Source: JADLDB01 sp040752975 (GTDB taxonomy: Bacteria > Myxococcota > Myxococcia > Myxococcales > Myxococcaceae). Taken from it: a stretch of 64,000 nucleotides of DNA. Shown in pieces: positions 54,937-62,590 of this stretch. Within the stretch, counting starts at the first letter, position 1, and each line of letters opens with the position of its first letter. The notes under the pieces are model-generated. The model made no database searches. It saw only the letters and a program-made list of their open reading frames with translations, and was not told where the DNA came from. A program made the position numbers and the translations under genes. The stretch is from assembly GCA_040752975.1 (NCBI GenBank), contig JBFMHF010000013.1:14942-78941 (forward strand), written 5' to 3'.

Positions 54937-55680
54937 ATGCCGATGCGCATCCTGGGTCATCGCGGCGCCAGCGCTGACTTCCCCGAGAACACGCTGGAGG
55001 CCTTCCTGGGCGCAGCAGAGCAGGGGGCGGATGGCGTCGAGCTGGACGTGATGGTGTGCGGGACGGGGGAGGTGGTGGTGTGCCACGACGAGCGGCTCGA
55101 GCGCCTGGCGGGTCTCCCCTGGGAGGTGGCCACGACGCCGTGGAGGAAGCTCTCGCGCGTCGACGTGGGCACCCGGCTGGGCTTCGCGCCCGCGCGCATC
55201 CCGCTCCTGTCCGACGTCTTCGAGGCGCTGCCCGAGCGGATGGTGGTGAACGTCGAACTCAAATGCGAGGGGCTGGACGATCGCGGGCTGGCCGAGCGCG
55301 TCGGGCGCTACCTCACCGACGCGAAGCTCACGCACCGCGTCTTCGTGTCCAGCTTCAACCCGCTGTGCCTGGTGCGGCTGGCGAAGGGCTTCCCGGGGCT
55401 GCGCCGCGGCTTCCTCCTCGATCCCGACAAGGCGTGGGGACCGCAGGCGTGGTTCTGGCTGCCCGTGTGCGCGTCGACGTCGGTGCACCCGTCGGCCGAG
55501 GCGTGCACCAGCGAGCGGGTCAACGCGTGGCACGCGCGCGGTTGGGAGGTGGCGGCGTGGACGGTGGATGACGTCACGGAGGCACGGCGGCTTCGGGCGC
55601 TGGGCGTGGACTGGCTCATCACCAACCGGCCGGGGGCGCTGAAGGCCGAGTTGGCCGCGCTCTCTCCGGCGTTCCACTGA
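54937..55680 (+). CDS. Glycerophosphodiester phosphodiesterase family protein
   Basis: 247 aa TIM-barrel enzyme. GDPD hallmarks: HRGASADFPENTLEAF at the N-terminus (catalytic His, metal Glu), GVELDVMV (second acidic ligands), CHDERLER (second His), VNVELKCEG, and AWTVDDVTEARRL then GVDWLITNRPG at the C-terminal end. No signal peptide, so it is cytoplasmic, UgpQ-like. It hydrolyses glycerophosphodiesters to glycerol-3-phosphate and an alcohol. It diverges from tatA. Confidence 0.94.
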   Translation: MPMRILGHRGASADFPENTLEAFLGAAEQGADGVELDVMVCGTGEVVVCHDERLERLAGLPWEVATTPWRKLSRVDVGTRLGFAPARIPLLSDVFEALPERMVVNVELKCEGLDDRGLAERVGRYLTDAKLTHRVFVSSFNPLCLVRLAKGFPGLRRGFLLDPDKAWGPQAWFWLPVCASTSVHPSAEACTSERVNAWHARGWEVAAWTVDDVTEARRLRALGVDWLITNRPGALKAELAALSPAFH

Positions 55681-55686
55681 AGAGAG

Positions 55687-56586
55687 CTAGAAGTCGAGCC
55701 CCACCGTGAAGTTGCCGGCCAGCACGGCGGGCACGTCGATGTCCATGCCCGTCTTGGCGTCGCGGAAGCGGCCCAGCACGGAATAGCTGATCTCCGCGCC
55801 GACGATGGCGACGCCGCCGATGAAGCGGAAGCCGCCGTAGAAGCGGTTGTGGGTGTTCTGCGCCGCCAGCACCGACTCGAAGATGTAGAAGTCGCGGTAC
55901 TGCTCGCCGGGCGTGTCGGACTCCTCGAGGGTGCGCGAGGGCCGGAAGTCGATGCTGGACGTGGTGGCGCCGACGAACATCAGGTTCCAGCCGACGTACG
56001 GGGTGATGGTGATCATCCCCGCGATGGCGAACTGCTTTCCGATGCCGATGTCGAGGCCGCCGCAGGTGACGTCGAAGTCGCGGGTGTTGACCAGCTTGGT
56101 GATGCTGCCGCGCACGCCGATGTCCGGCAGGTAGGTGAAGCCCTCGTTGACGGCCCACTTGAGCTCGAAGGTGCCGGCGCCCATGCGGCTCTTCTCGATC
56201 CACGCGGCGCGCGCGCCGATCTCGAAGGAGTAGGGCAGGCCCTTGCGCACGTGCAGGCTGGGGATGAGCAGCGGCCCTTTGAACTCGCCCTCGGTGGGCA
56301 GCGTGCCGCCCTGGAAGTCCACCACCGAGAGCTCGGCGTTGAAGGCGAAGCCGGAGTGGCCCAGCGTCTCGGGAGGGGCGAGGTTCACGCTGGTCATCGC
56401 GGCGCCGAACTGGCGGACGAAGGCGCGGAAGTTGGCGTCGGCGCGCGGGGTGTAGCCGGTGCCGCCCACCTGGGGGTTGCCCAGCTGGTAGATCTTGAAG
56501 TCGTAGGTGTCGGCGCGGGCGGAGGTGGCGAGCGCCAGCGCGAGGCAGGGCAGGGTAGCCAGGGCGAGGCGCGAACGGCGAGCCAT
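55687..56586 (-). CDS. Outer-membrane beta-barrel protein of unknown function
   Basis: 299 aa with a signal peptide (cleavage after SARA, mature ADTYDFK). The rest is strand-rich, with alternating aromatic residues and strand pairs such as SGFAFNAELSVVDF, SFEIGARAAWIEKS and HNRFYGGFRFIGGVAIVGAEIS, ending in Phe (TVGLDF), the typical outer-membrane terminus. No known family seen. Downstream of the S41 protease on the same strand, separated by a hairpin. Confidence 0.7.
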   Translation of the reverse strand: MARRSRLALATLPCLALALATSARADTYDFKIYQLGNPQVGGTGYTPRADANFRAFVRQFGAAMTSVNLAPPETLGHSGFAFNAELSVVDFQGGTLPTEGEFKGPLLIPSLHVRKGLPYSFEIGARAAWIEKSRMGAGTFELKWAVNEGFTYLPDIGVRGSITKLVNTRDFDVTCGGLDIGIGKQFAIAGMITITPYVGWNLMFVGATTSSIDFRPSRTLEESDTPGEQYRDFYIFESVLAAQNTHNRFYGGFRFIGGVAIVGAEISYSVLGRFRDAKTGMDIDVPAVLAGNFTVGLDF

Positions 56587-56600
56587 GACCCCAGACCCTA

Positions 56601-56615
56601 GCCCCGGCTCGGGGC
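56601..56615 (-). terminator. Short hairpin after the S41 protease gene
   Basis: GCCCCG (56601-56606) and CGGGGC (56610-56615) form a perfect 6-bp stem with loop GCT, 25 bases past the protease stop on the minus strand. No T-run follows, so terminator function is uncertain. Confidence 0.3.
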
Positions 56616-56639
56616 CCCATCAATTCTTGAAGCGCCCCG

Positions 56640-59600
56640 TCACGGGCCGGCGGGCCGGGTCTCGTTGCTGGATTGGGCCACGGCGGCGGCGGGCCGGCGG
56701 CGCACGACGATGGTCTTCCGGGTGGCGAAGTCCTGCGTCTGCCGGGCGATGACGGAGACCAGGTTGTTCCCTTCTTTGAGGGGGAACTCGGTGGTGAACT
56801 TCACCTTGTCGCCGTCTTCCTCGGCCTTGCCCTTGAAGAAGACCTTCTGGTCGTTCACCAGGACATAGAGGTCCTGCAGCTGGGGATCGGCCACCACGCC
56901 GGACAGGGTGAAGCGCTCGCCGTCGGCCACCGCGCCGCCCGAGGCCGGGTCGACGTTGAGGGAGATCTGCGCCGGGGCGCGGGTAGGGGCCCAGCTCACG
57001 TCCTTCGGGGGGCTGGGCTTCTGGCCCTTGGCGTCGCGCAGGTCGCTGGTCTTCACGAAGACGAAGCGATCCTTGTCCCACTCCACGCGCGAGAAGGAGG
57101 CGCCGCGGGCCTGCTCCACCACCGTCGCACCCTTCGGCAGGCGCCCCAGCACGCGCTTGCCGTCGCCCGCCGCGTAGATGTCGGCCTTGTCGGCGATGCG
57201 AACGATGGCGCCCTTCCGGGGCTCGAAGGTGAGGGGCGGGCCGTCGGGGGCGACCGGGAGCTCGAGCTTGTCGGTGGTGAACTCCTCGAGCGGCTCGTCG
57301 ATGATCGCCAGCTTGAGCCCGAAGTCGCCGTTCTTGTAGCCCTTCTTCACCTCGAGCTGGAAGCGGGCCGACTTCGTCTCGCCGGGCGCGAGCTCGCCCA
57401 GCTTGAAGCGGCCCTTCTCGATGAAGATGTTGGAGTCCGACGCATTGCGGATGGACGAGAAGGTGTCGAGCGCCTTTCCGGTGCCGACGTTGGTCACGTC
57501 CACCACGACGGTGACGTCCTCCCCGCGCTGGATGAGGCCGTCGCCGTTGCAGACCTCGCAGGTGTCGTTGACGGACCAGGTGAAGGAGAACTGCGGGCGG
57601 GGGAGCTCGACGAAGGTCACTTCGCTCGCCTCGGTCGTGGAGAGGATGCCGCTGTCGTCCTGCAGCTTCACCTTCACCCCGTCGCGGCGCGACAGGAGGT
57701 CCTTCGGCGTCTTCACGGTCACCGACCACGATCGCTTCTCCCCCGGCTTCACCAGGCCGAAGAGGAACTCGCGGCGGTCGATGATCCCGTTGTCCGCCTC
57801 GATCCACGCGCGCAGGCGGCGCACCGGCTCGGCGCCCTTGTTCTCCACCGTGAGCTCGAGCGTGGCGGTGTCCCCGGCGGTGATCTTCTTCTCGCCGTTG
57901 GCCTTGAGGCTCGCGGCCAGCTGCGCGGCCTTCGGGGAAGGCCCGGGCGTCCAGTCGATGCCGAGGGCGCCGATGGCGTCGCCGATGCGCTTCTCCTCGG
58001 TGGCGCGGCGGCTGGCCACGAAGCTCTTGCCGGCCTTGAGCATCTCGTCGCGGCGCACCTTCGGGGCGGCGAGGATGAACTCACGGGCGAAGGTGACCTC
58101 GAAGTCCTCCTTCACCTCGTCCTGGGACTCGGCGTCGAGCTGATCATCGAGCTCCTCGCTCTCGGGAGAGGGCTCGCTGTCGGTGAGCGGGTTCTTCGCG
58201 CCGGGCTTCGCGGCCTTCGGGTCCTTCTTCGCGTCGCCCGCCTTCGCCACCTTCTGCGGCTCGTCCTTGAGGAACTTGAGCGACTCGCCCGGGTGCTCGC
58301 GCACCACCACGTCCTCGCGCTTCTTGGCGGCCTCGGCGTTGGCGGGGTTGGAGAAGTGGTGCTCGAGATCGGCCTCGCCCATGGACCGGCGCGGCGCGAA
58401 GAGGTCGACGCGCTCCTGGGTGACGCGGGTGGGGATGAGCTCGATGTCGGGGGTGATGCCGACCTCCTGGATGCTCACGTCGCCGGGGGTGAGGTACTTC
58501 GCGATGGTCAGCTTGAGCGCCGAGTCGTCGGGGAAGTCGTACAGCACCTGCACGCTGCCCTTGCCGAAGGTCTGGCGGCCGATGATCACCGCGCGGTTCT
58601 GGTTCTTGAGGGCGCCAGCGACGATCTCCGAGGCCGACGCGCTGCCCGCGTTGACCAGCACCGCCACCGGGAAGGCGTCGTCCTCGTCGTCGGCGTGGGC
58701 CCGCTTCTCCTCGCGCAGCCTGTCGGACAGGCCGACGGTGGCGACGATGGTGCCCGAGGACAGGAAGAGATCGGACACCTGGATCGCCTGGTCCAGGAGG
58801 CCGCCCGGGTTGCCGCGCAGATCGAGCACCAGGCCCTTGAGGCCCTTCGGGTTGCCGGCCTGGGCGGCCTGCTCCGAGAGCTCGGTGAGCGCCGCCTGGA
58901 GATCGCGCGTGGTGTTCCCCTGGAAGTTCTTGAGGCGCACGTAGCCCACGCCCTGCGCGAGCAGCTTGGACTGCACCGACTCGATGGTGATGAGGGCGCG
59001 GGTGACGGTCATCTGTTGCGGCTTGTCCCAGCCTTTTCGCATCACGTGGATGGTGACGCGGGAGTCGACCGGGCCGCGCAGCTTCCCGACGGCCTCGTTC
59101 AGGTCCATGTTGACGGTGGACTCCTCGCCGATGCGGAGGATCTGATCGTCCTTCTTGATGCCGGCGCGGAAGGCGGGCGTCTTGGGCAGCACCTTCACCA
59201 CCGTCAGCACGCCCTCGCGCATCTGAATGACGAAGCCCAGGCCGCCGAACTCGCCCTTGGTGGTGAGCTTCATCTCCCGGTACATCTCGGGGCGCAGCAG
59301 CACCGAGTGGGGATCGAGCGTCTGCAGCATGCCGTTGACCGCGGCGTACTCGATCTCCCGGGTGTCCTCGACGGGGCGCATGTTGCGCGACACGAAGTCG
59401 AAGACGTCCTTCAGCGTGAAGCTCATCTTCCAGAGGGAGTCGACGTGCGACAGGTCGAACTCCTTGAGCTTGCCGTTGACGTTGACGCGCACCTTGCCCG
59501 ACTCGGCGCTGCCCTCCACCATCACGTCGGGCACGCTCTTCTCCACGGCCTCGAGCGAGGCGACCATCATCTCCTTCGGCCGCACCCGCTTGGGGTCCAC

Positions 59601-59810
59601 GTAGTTGTCCTTCACGTAGAGGATCACCTTGGTCAGCACCCGCAGCGACGAGAGATCGTGGGGGCTCTTGCCGTTGTCATCGCCGGCGCTGCCTCTGGGG
59701 GCGGCGACGGCTTCGGGCATGGTGAGGGTGAGCGGAGCGCGGTCGCTGCCGCTGAACGCCCACGCCAGCACCAGCGCGGCGATCACAGCGACACGTCGAA
59801 GAGTGGACAT
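56640..59810 (-). CDS. S41 carboxyl-terminal processing peptidase with long C-terminal extension
   Basis: 1056 aa, about twice the size of a normal CtpA. Signal-type N-terminus (VAVIAALVLAWAF). Helical N-terminal domain to 180, a PDZ domain at about 185-275 (GEFGGLGFVIQ, FRAGIKKDDQILRIGE), then the peptidase core with LDLRGNPGGLLDQAI, the nucleophile Ser in NAGSASASEIVAGAL (near 390) and the general-base Lys in TFGKGSVQ (near 414). A charged Lys/Glu linker (480-560) leads to about 480 residues of repeated beta-sandwich, CARDB-like domains (ITAGDTATLELTVENKG, GEDVTVVVDVTNVG), an SH3-like segment and a final beta domain. Both catalytic residues are present. Degrades or trims envelope proteins. 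Substrate unknown. Confidence 0.92.
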   Translation of the reverse strand: MSTLRRVAVIAALVLAWAFSGSDRAPLTLTMPEAVAAPRGSAGDDNGKSPHDLSSLRVLTKVILYVKDNYVDPKRVRPKEMMVASLEAVEKSVPDVMVEGSAESGKVRVNVNGKLKEFDLSHVDSLWKMSFTLKDVFDFVSRNMRPVEDTREIEYAAVNGMLQTLDPHSVLLRPEMYREMKLTTKGEFGGLGFVIQMREGVLTVVKVLPKTPAFRAGIKKDDQILRIGEESTVNMDLNEAVGKLRGPVDSRVTIHVMRKGWDKPQQMTVTRALITIESVQSKLLAQGVGYVRLKNFQGNTTRDLQAALTELSEQAAQAGNPKGLKGLVLDLRGNPGGLLDQAIQVSDLFLSSGTIVATVGLSDRLREEKRAHADDEDDAFPVAVLVNAGSASASEIVAGALKNQNRAVIIGRQTFGKGSVQVLYDFPDDSALKLTIAKYLTPGDVSIQEVGITPDIELIPTRVTQERVDLFAPRRSMGEADLEHHFSNPANAEAAKKREDVVVREHPGESLKFLKDEPQKVAKAGDAKKDPKAAKPGAKNPLTDSEPSPESEELDDQLDAESQDEVKEDFEVTFAREFILAAPKVRRDEMLKAGKSFVASRRATEEKRIGDAIGALGIDWTPGPSPKAAQLAASLKANGEKKITAGDTATLELTVENKGAEPVRRLRAWIEADNGIIDRREFLFGLVKPGEKRSWSVTVKTPKDLLSRRDGVKVKLQDDSGILSTTEASEVTFVELPRPQFSFTWSVNDTCEVCNGDGLIQRGEDVTVVVDVTNVGTGKALDTFSSIRNASDSNIFIEKGRFKLGELAPGETKSARFQLEVKKGYKNGDFGLKLAIIDEPLEEFTTDKLELPVAPDGPPLTFEPRKGAIVRIADKADIYAAGDGKRVLGRLPKGATVVEQARGASFSRVEWDKDRFVFVKTSDLRDAKGQKPSPPKDVSWAPTRAPAQISLNVDPASGGAVADGERFTLSGVVADPQLQDLYVLVNDQKVFFKGKAEEDGDKVKFTTEFPLKEGNNLVSVIARQTQDFATRKTIVVRRRPAAAVAQSSNETRPAGP

Positions 59811-59867
59811 GAGGTGGGTGGTCCTTCGGGAAACGGGATCGGCGAAGAGAATGAGAGCCTAACGAGC

Positions 59868-59916
59868 GGGGAAAGCCCCTTCAAGGAAGGGCCAACACCC
59901 ACGCGGGTTTCCGCGT
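59868..59916 (-). terminator. Cluster of small hairpins between opposing units
   Basis: Three perfect short stems: GGGG-AAAG-CCCC (59868-59879), CCCTTC-AAG-GAAGGG (59877-59891) and ACGCGG-GTTT-CCGCGT (59901-59916). They lie just after the EI24-type gene on the minus strand and before the protease gene start. Terminator or attenuator role is possible; no long T-run. Confidence 0.35.
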
Positions 59917-59928
59917 TCCCCGCGCAGG

Positions 59929-60720
59929 TCAAGCCTTCGGCGGACCGGGCAGGGCGCCGGCGGCCAGCAGCCCGCGGTACAGGAGCGTGCCTGCCACCAC
60001 CGCGACGGGCATGAGGAAGAAGTTCACCACCGGCACCCAGAGGATCACCCACAGGGCCGCGCCGAAGCCCAGCGCCAGCGGCAGCCGGCGTCCCAGCGCC
60101 CCCACCACCTGCCTGAATGGGTGGAGGTGCCGCGCCATGGGGTTCGAGAGGTGCTCGACGGCGAGCCAGAACATCGACCACGCCGACGAGAGGATCACCC
60201 ACGCGACGCCGCCTGCGACGGGCACCAGGTTGAGCGGCCAGAGCACCGCGAAGCCCAGCAGCATGAAGGAGAGGCGAAGGAGGGTGTGGGCGAGGGACTC
60301 CAGGGTGCCGCGCACCGCCGCGCGGGCGGAGAAGGGCGGGGCGGTGAAGTCGCCGCAGCGCACCTCGGTGGCTTCGGACAGCGGATCCTGCAGGGGCGCG
60401 AGCAGCAGGTTGGGCACCGTCAGGGCGCCGACGACGAAGAGGAGGGCGAAGAAGAGGAAGCCCAGGCCCGCCGAGGTGACGCGCTGCCAGGTGGCGTCAT
60501 GGCCCACCAGCCGATCAGCGAGGCTCTGCCCGAAGGGCCACAGCAGGACGGCGAGCGCGACGAGCGCCAGCGCCGTCACCAGCGCGGCGAGCAGGGAGAG
60601 CGCGAAGAGGCGCGGCGTGCGGAAGATGAGGCCGAGCGCTCTGAGTGGGAGCACCAGCCCGGTGAAGAGCTCCCTGGCCCGGCTGGACGCGGAGAGGGTG
60701 GGGATCACGGAGCCAGACAT
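59929..60720 (-). CDS. EI24-domain (CysZ-like) integral membrane protein
   Basis: 263 aa from ATG 60720. Five to six transmembrane helices in the EI24/CysZ arrangement: LFALSLLAALVTALALVALA, GFLFFALLFVVGALTVPN, LMLLGFAVLWPLNLVPVAG and SAWSMFWLAVEHLSNPMAR. The PLNLVPVAG and LxxPMA segments are typical of the family. E. coli CysZ takes up sulfate; most bacterial EI24 proteins are uncharacterised. Sulfate uptake beside glutamate-cysteine ligase would make sense, but the link is only positional. The two genes diverge with 55 bases between their starts. Confidence 0.8.
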   Translation of the reverse strand: MSGSVIPTLSASSRARELFTGLVLPLRALGLIFRTPRLFALSLLAALVTALALVALAVLLWPFGQSLADRLVGHDATWQRVTSAGLGFLFFALLFVVGALTVPNLLLAPLQDPLSEATEVRCGDFTAPPFSARAAVRGTLESLAHTLLRLSFMLLGFAVLWPLNLVPVAGGVAWVILSSAWSMFWLAVEHLSNPMARHLHPFRQVVGALGRRLPLALGFGAALWVILWVPVVNFFLMPVAVVAGTLLYRGLLAAGALPGPPKA

Positions 60721-60775
60721 TCGCTTCGACAGGTGGAACGCCGCGTGGGACACGTTATAGACGCGCCTCCATTTC

Positions 60776-62113
60776 ATGTCGCTCGATGCTCGTCAGACGG
60801 AGGAACGCCCGGCTCCCACGAGCGCGAGAGAGCTGGCGCGCACCTTCGAGGCGGCGGAACGCAAGCAGGGGGCGCTGCTCCTCGGGCTCGAACACGAGAA
60901 GCTGCTCTTCAGCGCGGGCGGCGGGCCGGTTCCCTACGAGGGCCCCTCGGGCGTGGGGGCGGTGCTGGAGGGGTTTCGCCGCTTCGGCTTCACCGACTAC
61001 CGCGAGGCGCCCGGGCTGCCGCCCATCGCCATGACGCGGGGGACGGAGACGATCTCCATCGAGCCGGGAGGGCAGCTCGAGCTGTCGGGCTCTCCCTTCG
61101 CCACGGCCCGCGAGGCGCACGCGCAGAGCGTCCGGCACCTCGAGGAGCTCAAGCAGATCCTCGGGCCGCTGGGGCTGTCCACCTCGGCGCTGGGCTACCG
61201 GCCCTTCACGGCGCTGGAGGAGATGCCGTGGATGCCCAAGTCGAGGTACCGCACGATGCGGCAGACCCTGGGCGCGCGCGGCCGGCTGGCGCACCACATG
61301 ATGTTGATGACGGCCACCGGGCAGGTCAGCCTCGATTGGCGTGACGAGGCTGACTGTGTGCGCAAGGTGACGGCGGCGGTGCGGGTGGCGCCGCTGCTGG
61401 TGGCGCTCTACGCGAACAGCCCGGTCGCGCAGGGTCAGCCCACCGGCTACCTGTCGTGGCGCAGCCGCGTGTGGAGCGAGGTGGATCCCGCACGGTGCGG
61501 CTACCCGCCCTGCATGCTGGACGGCACGTTCTCCTACGAGGCGTACGTGGAGTGGGTGCTGGACGCGCCGATGCTCTTCCTGCGGCGCGAGGGTCGCTAC
61601 CTCGACCCGAAGTGCACCTTCCGCCAGCTGCTCGCGACGGGCTGGGAAGGCCGGCCCGCCCTCGAGTCCGACTGGATCGATCACCTGTCCACCATGTTCC
61701 CCGAGGTGCGGCTCAAGAGGGTGATCGAGATCCGCAGCGCTGACGCGGTCAACGTCGCGCAGACGGGGGCCCTGGCGGCCCTCATGCGGGGAGTCCTCTA
61801 CGACGATGGCGCGCGGGACGAGGCGACCCGTCTGTTGCCCCCGCTCCAGCCGCGCGAGCACCTCGAGCTGCACGCGGCGGCCCAGGCGCAGGGCCTCTCC
61901 GCGCGCCTGGGGAAGGGGACCTTGGCGGACTACGCCGCGGATCTGGTGGCGATCGCCGCCCGGGGCCTGCAGCGGCTCGATCCGCTCGACGCGCCGCTCC
62001 TCGCTCCGCTCGCCGAGGTGGCCGCGGCTCGCCGCTCTCCCGCGCAGGCCGTGCTGGACGCGTTGGCTGACGACGCGCGGCCCGAAGTCCTGCTCGCGCG
62101 GTTTCCGCCGTGA
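60776..62113 (+). CDS. gshA: Glutamate--cysteine ligase, plant-type (GCS2 family)
   Basis: 445 aa. First enzyme of glutathione synthesis, joining Glu and Cys with ATP. Plant-type GCS motifs: LLLGLEHEKLLFS near the N-terminus, TISIEPGGQLELSGSPF with the Glu/Gln of the glutamate site, TGQVSLDW, and RSADAVN near the C-terminus. Length is typical of the alpha-proteobacterial/plant branch, which differs from E. coli GshA. No gshB in this window. The related EgtA enzyme of ergothioneine synthesis is an alternative, but no egt genes are here. Confidence 0.93.
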   Translation: MSLDARQTEERPAPTSARELARTFEAAERKQGALLLGLEHEKLLFSAGGGPVPYEGPSGVGAVLEGFRRFGFTDYREAPGLPPIAMTRGTETISIEPGGQLELSGSPFATAREAHAQSVRHLEELKQILGPLGLSTSALGYRPFTALEEMPWMPKSRYRTMRQTLGARGRLAHHMMLMTATGQVSLDWRDEADCVRKVTAAVRVAPLLVALYANSPVAQGQPTGYLSWRSRVWSEVDPARCGYPPCMLDGTFSYEAYVEWVLDAPMLFLRREGRYLDPKCTFRQLLATGWEGRPALESDWIDHLSTMFPEVRLKRVIEIRSADAVNVAQTGALAALMRGVLYDDGARDEATRLLPPLQPREHLELHAAAQAQGLSARLGKGTLADYAADLVAIAARGLQRLDPLDAPLLAPLAEVAAARRSPAQAVLDALADDARPEVLLARFPP

Positions 62114-62135
62114 CTCTCCGGCTGGCTCGCGCAAC

Positions 62136-62169
62136 GCCCTGGCGGCGGCCGCGGGCAGCGCCCCAGGGC
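62136..62169. terminator. Hairpin between converging genes
   Basis: GCCCTGG (62136-62142) pairs with CCAGGGC (62163-62169), and the stem can be lengthened by GGCG/CGCC with a bulge. It lies in the 107-base gap between gshA and the opposing small gene, so it could serve both. Followed by no clear T-run. Confidence 0.4.
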
Positions 62170-62220
62170 TGGGAAACGCACCACGGGGGTCCGCGTCGAT
62201 GACCAGGGACGGGCCGAGTG

Positions 62221-62577
62221 TCAGCTGGCCGCCAGGGCCTTCTTGATGCGCTCGAAGCTGTACGAGTCCGGGCCGTAGCGGCCGAGGATCGTCTTGGTGG
62301 AGTCGATGAGGAAGGGGCCGTGGTTCCCCGCCTTGAGGGCGTAGCCGGCCTCGGGCTTCTCCACCACAAGCTCGGTGACCGGGTCGCCCTTGATCACCTG
62401 CTTCACCTTGAGCTTCACCGTCTGCGCGGCCGTCTTCTGGCCGGTGCTGGTGGCTCCGGGCGCGGCCTGCACCTTCGGCGGCGGGGCGCCCGTCTTGAGC
62501 ACCTCCGTCACCTCGGCGTCGACGATCCACGTCGCGCGCGGCAGCACGTCTTCGATTGGTTCAGGAGGCTTGGCCAT
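62221..62577 (-). CDS. Conserved-type small protein of unknown function
   Basis: 118 aa, acidic to neutral, no signal peptide or membrane helix. Strand-rich: DVLPRATWIVDAEVTEVLKT, then KLKVKQVIKGDPVTELVVEK and NHGPFLIDSTKTILGRYGP. This resembles a small beta-barrel or OB-like lipid/secretion accessory of the type seen with CARDB-like proteins (the V-L-K-G-x-L pattern). It starts 13 bases downstream of the calpain-type gene, so it is probably in its operon. No function recognised. Confidence 0.7.
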   Translation of the reverse strand: MAKPPEPIEDVLPRATWIVDAEVTEVLKTGAPPPKVQAAPGATSTGQKTAAQTVKLKVKQVIKGDPVTELVVEKPEAGYALKAGNHGPFLIDSTKTILGRYGPDSYSFERIKKALAAS

Positions 62578-62590
62578 GGAGGGCGCTCTT

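Noticed and set aside
60721..60775. Sigma-70 promoter for gshA (TTATAG with TCGACA upstream)
   Set aside because: The spacing between the two hexamers is about 23 bases, too long for a standard promoter.
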